Assembly: GCA_947179265.1 (NCBI GenBank)
Contig: CAMXBB010000074.1
Span: 1 to 7,154, forward strand
Direction of reading: 5' to 3'
Source of the DNA: an uncultured Bacillota bacterium
Lineage (GTDB): Bacteria; Bacillota_I; Bacilli_A; RF39; UBA660
Length of the DNA stretch: 7,154 bases
Position 1 is the stretch's first letter, and each line of letters begins with the position of its first letter. The notes beneath the pieces are model-generated. The model searched no databases. It was given only the letters and a program-made list of their open reading frames with translations, and was not told where the DNA came from. Below, one piece after another: positions 4,936-7,154 of this stretch. The translations under genes and the position numbers were made by a program.

Positions 4936-7126
4936 ACAAACTATCCCTAGCCCCAATTAAAAATCTTGCAATGAGTAAAGAATCGTTACTCAACAACTCG
5001 CCATCACCAGAAACATCAGCTGCCAATACTTGAGCATCATTTAATCTATTCAAATAAACCAAATGACGTTTGATCAATAAAGTATCATTACTTAATATCT
5101 CACCATCACCAGAAACATCACCTTTAACTACGATAGTAAATCTCTTACCATTGATATCCAATTGCATTCCTGTACCAATTAGATCTACTGATGTTGTAAT
5201 ATCTGTCGAAGAAGATGATAATAATTTATAACTATTACTATTGAAATCTATATTAGATATAAAAGAATCCTTATCAAGCTTTTTTTCCGCTTTTAAACCA
5301 ATTATTATATAGTTTTGATCAATAGTATAATTTGATGATGAAATGAGTTCATGAATAGTAAATTCACTTTCAAGGGTTTTATTCTCATACGTTACGGCAA
5401 TTTTATATGTACCTGCTAAAGCATCTGATGTTGGTTTTATCTTTACTATGCCATTAGCAATAGCATTAGTTATCTCAAAATAACTAGATACATCTTTATT
5501 TGCTTCATTATAAACTTTAAAACTAAACTTTTGATAACTAATTATATTAGAACTACTGATATTTAATTTAAAATAATCATCAGTATATTGATATACTTTA
5601 GAAGAAGTTCCTGTTAAAGATTCTATTTTGAATGTTGGACTTCCACTAAAACCATTCGTAGTATAAGCATATATTACTGGTTCACATCCAGAAACAAGAC
5701 TTCTCTCAGAAATCGTACTCATATCCTTCCATGAAGTTTTACTATTCTTTGTATAGTAATTAGTATCAGTAGAAATATCTATTTTATCATGAATATCGTT
5801 GAATAATGTTTTACACATTGCTGGAAAGTTTCCCCCAGAATACTTTACAATCACATAATAAGTTCCAGTAATCTTTATGGGTTCGAATCTAGCTGTTACA
5901 ACACTATTAACCGTAGCATAACCACTATCTACTTCTATCCAATCAGCATTAGAATCAGCATTGGTAGTTACATAGATGTTATAACTATTACCTTCATTAA
6001 CTTCAACACTTACCTTATCAAGATATTCATCACTACTACCCTTTTTTTCAAATTTAGCCTTAGTATATACGTATCCACCATTCATTGGAAAAGAAACATT
6101 AGCTAAAGTATCAGACGCATAATAAGTATTGTCATAAGTATTTTTTCGAACATCATAAAATACCGTCAAACTACCACATATACGAATATCATCATAGGAA
6201 ACATAAAAAGTTCCATTGTTTCCCCAGTCAATTCCCCACGAATTCTTTACAATCCATGCCCCATCATTTTTGGCATTTTTAAAATTAGAAGCAGATATTG
6301 TATCATCCCATCCAACGATAGTTATAGCATGATTGCTACTTCTAGATTCAATAGCTGAGTAGTAATTATAGTAAAGGCCCTTATTCAAATATATGTCTGA
6401 GTAATAAACAGATGCTGCTACCGAACCATGTTCAAGAATATAATTTTTAACAGTACTTATTTGGCTTATACTACAAGATGATGCTGTCTCATAGTATTCA
6501 CTACGATAGGACCCAATATCATAATAAGCTTCATCGTCAGGAAGATATATCGAATTGATCTTCGAATGAGTCTTCGTAAAAGGCATCGATTGTTCTAGTA
6601 TTGGCCCATCATGTCTAAAAAAGTATGAAGCTGCAAAATAAGGATTGCCCCCAGCATCTAGTTCTCTATCAAACCCCATATCATTGGTTCTATCTAAAAA
6701 GGCATTTCTAGTTACCATATATTCAACATGTTTAGGAGATAACGCAACACCTGATAAGCCATCCATTATTGCACTTGTTTCAACCGTAGATAAACTAGCA
6801 AAAGCCCAACAAGAATTGGTACTTCTTTGATCTTTTGCTGGAGTTACTATACCATAGTCATAAGAATTATAACGTTTTTGAGTTATAGAAGATGAAGTAA
6901 TAGAATGAGTACTTTCTTTGATATCTACATAGTTTTCGACCTCCAAAAGCTGAGAAGCTGAAGAATTTTTGTAGTCATCCTTACAATAACGAGGTTCTAA
7001 ATATTGTTTTCTTTCTGAATCACTTAGATTAAGCCATTTTCGATATTCCTCGGACATCTCACACAATTCTAAAGCATTTACAGATATAAAAGAAAAAAAC
7101 GATAATAATATAATTAATAATATTTC
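4934..7126 (-). CDS. Secreted papain-like cysteine protease with C-terminal dockerin, start codon missing
   Basis: An exported C1A peptidase; numbering here begins at the TTG codon 7066-7064. The open frame continues upstream to 7126 and encodes a hydrophobic signal peptide (ILLIILLSFFSFISVNA, cut before LELCEM). The real ATG is lost at the junction near 7127. A short pro-like region (SEEYRKWLNLSDSERKQYL) leads to the papain domain at about 68-306. All catalytic residues are present: Gln80 oxyanion, Cys86 (SCWAFA), His246 (NHAITIVGW) and Asn275 (KNSWG). About 307-470 resembles the lectin-like domain that follows many bacterial C1 peptidases. Ig-like regions cover about 475-572, and 575-648 is the module often found before dockerins. 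The dockerin (648-706) has two calcium loops. The enzyme probably cleaves proteins or peptides outside the cell and docks on its operon partner. The substrate is unknown. Confidence 0.93.
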   Translation of the reverse strand, partial: EILLIILLSFFSFISVNALELCEMSEEYRKWLNLSDSERKQYLEPRYCKDDYKNSSASQLLEVENYVDIKESTHSITSSSITQKRYNSYDYGIVTPAKDQRSTNSCWAFASLSTVETSAIMDGLSGVALSPKHVEYMVTRNAFLDRTNDMGFDRELDAGGNPYFAASYFFRHDGPILEQSMPFTKTHSKINSIYLPDDEAYYDIGSYRSEYYETASSCSISQISTVKNYILEHGSVAASVYYSDIYLNKGLYYNYYSAIESRSSNHAITIVGWDDTISASNFKNAKNDGAWIVKNSWGIDWGNNGTFYVSYDDIRICGSLTVFYDVRKNTYDNTYYASDTLANVSFPMNGGYVYTKAKFEKKGSSDEYLDKVSVEVNEGNSYNIYVTTNADSNADWIEVDSGYATVNSVVTARFEPIKITGTYYVIVKYSGGNFPAMCKTLFNDIHDKIDISTDTNYYTKNSKTSWKDMSTISERSLVSGCEPVIYAYTTNGFSGSPTFKIESLTGTSSKVYQYTDDYFKLNISSSNIISYQKFSFKVYNEANKDVSSYFEITNAIANGIVKIKPTSDALAGTYKIAVTYENKTLESEFTIHELISSSNYTIDQNYIIIGLKAEKKLDKDSFISNIDFNSNSYKLLSSSSTDITTSVDLIGTGMQLDINGKRFTIVVKGDVSGDGEILSNDTLLIKRHLVYLNRLNDAQVLAADVSGDGELLSNDSLLIARFLIGARDSL
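4937..5119 (-). repeat. Type I dockerin: two tandem calcium-binding repeats
   Basis: The two repeats encode DVSGDGEILSND (residues 650-661) and DVSGDGELLSND (684-695), each followed by a helix (TLLIKRHL, SLLIARFL). Both fit the dockerin loop DxNxDGxxxxxD with Asp at 1, 5 and 12 and Ser at 3. Loop position 9, usually Asn or Asp, is Leu in both. Recognition positions 10 and 11 are Ser-Asn in both halves, so the module is close to internally symmetric. Confidence 0.9.
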
Positions 7127-7127
7127 A

Positions 7128-7154
7128 GGGGCTGGAGAGATGGCTCAGTGGTTA
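7128..7154 (+). mobile_element. Head of a rodent B3/B2-type SINE fused to the bacterial contig
   Basis: The last 27 bases, running from GGGGCTGGAGAGATGG to CAGTGGTTA, read as the 5' end of mouse B3/B2 SINEs as I remember their consensus. They include the RNA polymerase III A box TGGCTCAGTGG. Their base composition differs sharply from the AT-rich DNA beside them. They begin exactly where the protease signal peptide should have its start codon. The likely cause is a chimeric read or assembly join with host DNA rather than a real insertion. The window ends before the B box, so identity rests on a short match. Confidence 0.72.

Noticed and set aside
7064..7066. TTG as the start codon of the protease
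   Set aside because: It would discard an obvious in-frame signal peptide encoded from 7067 to 7126, and there is no ribosome binding site in front of it.
234..7126. Mycoplasma-type code with TGA as Trp
   Set aside because: All Trp residues checked are TGG, no in-frame TGA interrupts the genes, and frames close normally with TAA or TAG.
7134..7154. A bacterial tRNA gene beginning at the right edge
   Set aside because: GGAGAGATGGCTCAG resembles a tRNA 5' half, but SINEs of this family derive from tRNA. The extra GGGGCT before it also fits the SINE, and the position would delete the start of the protease. No 3' half is present to test pairing, so the idea is not fully excluded.
7128..7154. Genuine SINE insertion in a bacterial genome
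   Set aside because: SINEs need eukaryotic retrotransposition machinery, so a chimeric join is far more likely.

Overview
The window is AT-rich (roughly 30% G+C by eye) and reads cleanly in the standard bacterial code: Trp is TGG, and the visible stops are TAA or TAG. It looks like chromosome of an uncultured low-GC Firmicute (Bacilli/Erysipelotrichia/RF39-like), probably from an animal gut. This placement is inference. It rests on the Bacillus-type tRNA-Glu with a CCA end, the AGGAGG-type ribosome binding sites, the dockerin, cohesin-like and cadherin-like surface modules, and an apparent rodent SINE fragment fused to the right end.

Layout: (i) 1-2711, minus strand: a polysaccharide deacetylase with three Ig-like domains, then an unrecognised single-pass membrane protein, then the N-terminus of another single-pass membrane protein cut by the left edge. 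(ii) 2712-2945, a divergent control region with a strong tRNA promoter, tRNA-Glu(UUC) and its terminator on the plus strand. (iii) 2971-3459, a small unrecognised cytoplasmic protein on the plus strand. It converges on the next block through a hairpin that contains both stop codons. (iv) 3480-7126, minus strand, a two-gene operon. The first gene is a secreted papain-like cysteine protease with a lectin-like domain, Ig-like domains and a C-terminal type I dockerin. The second is a membrane-anchored protein with a cohesin-like domain, a Ser/Thr/Lys linker, a cadherin-like domain, one membrane segment and a cytoplasmic tail. (v) 7128-7154, 27 bases that read as the head of a mouse B3/B2 SINE and replace the start codon of the protease gene.

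The most interesting hypothesis is that block (iv) is a minimal cell-surface docking system: the protease is exported and held on the cell by its dockerin binding the cohesin-like domain of its operon partner. The protease and dockerin calls rest on complete motifs. The cohesin-like call is weaker, and the binding itself is inference. The deacetylase would modify wall or surface glycans of the same envelope, but nothing in the sequence links it directly to the protease operon.
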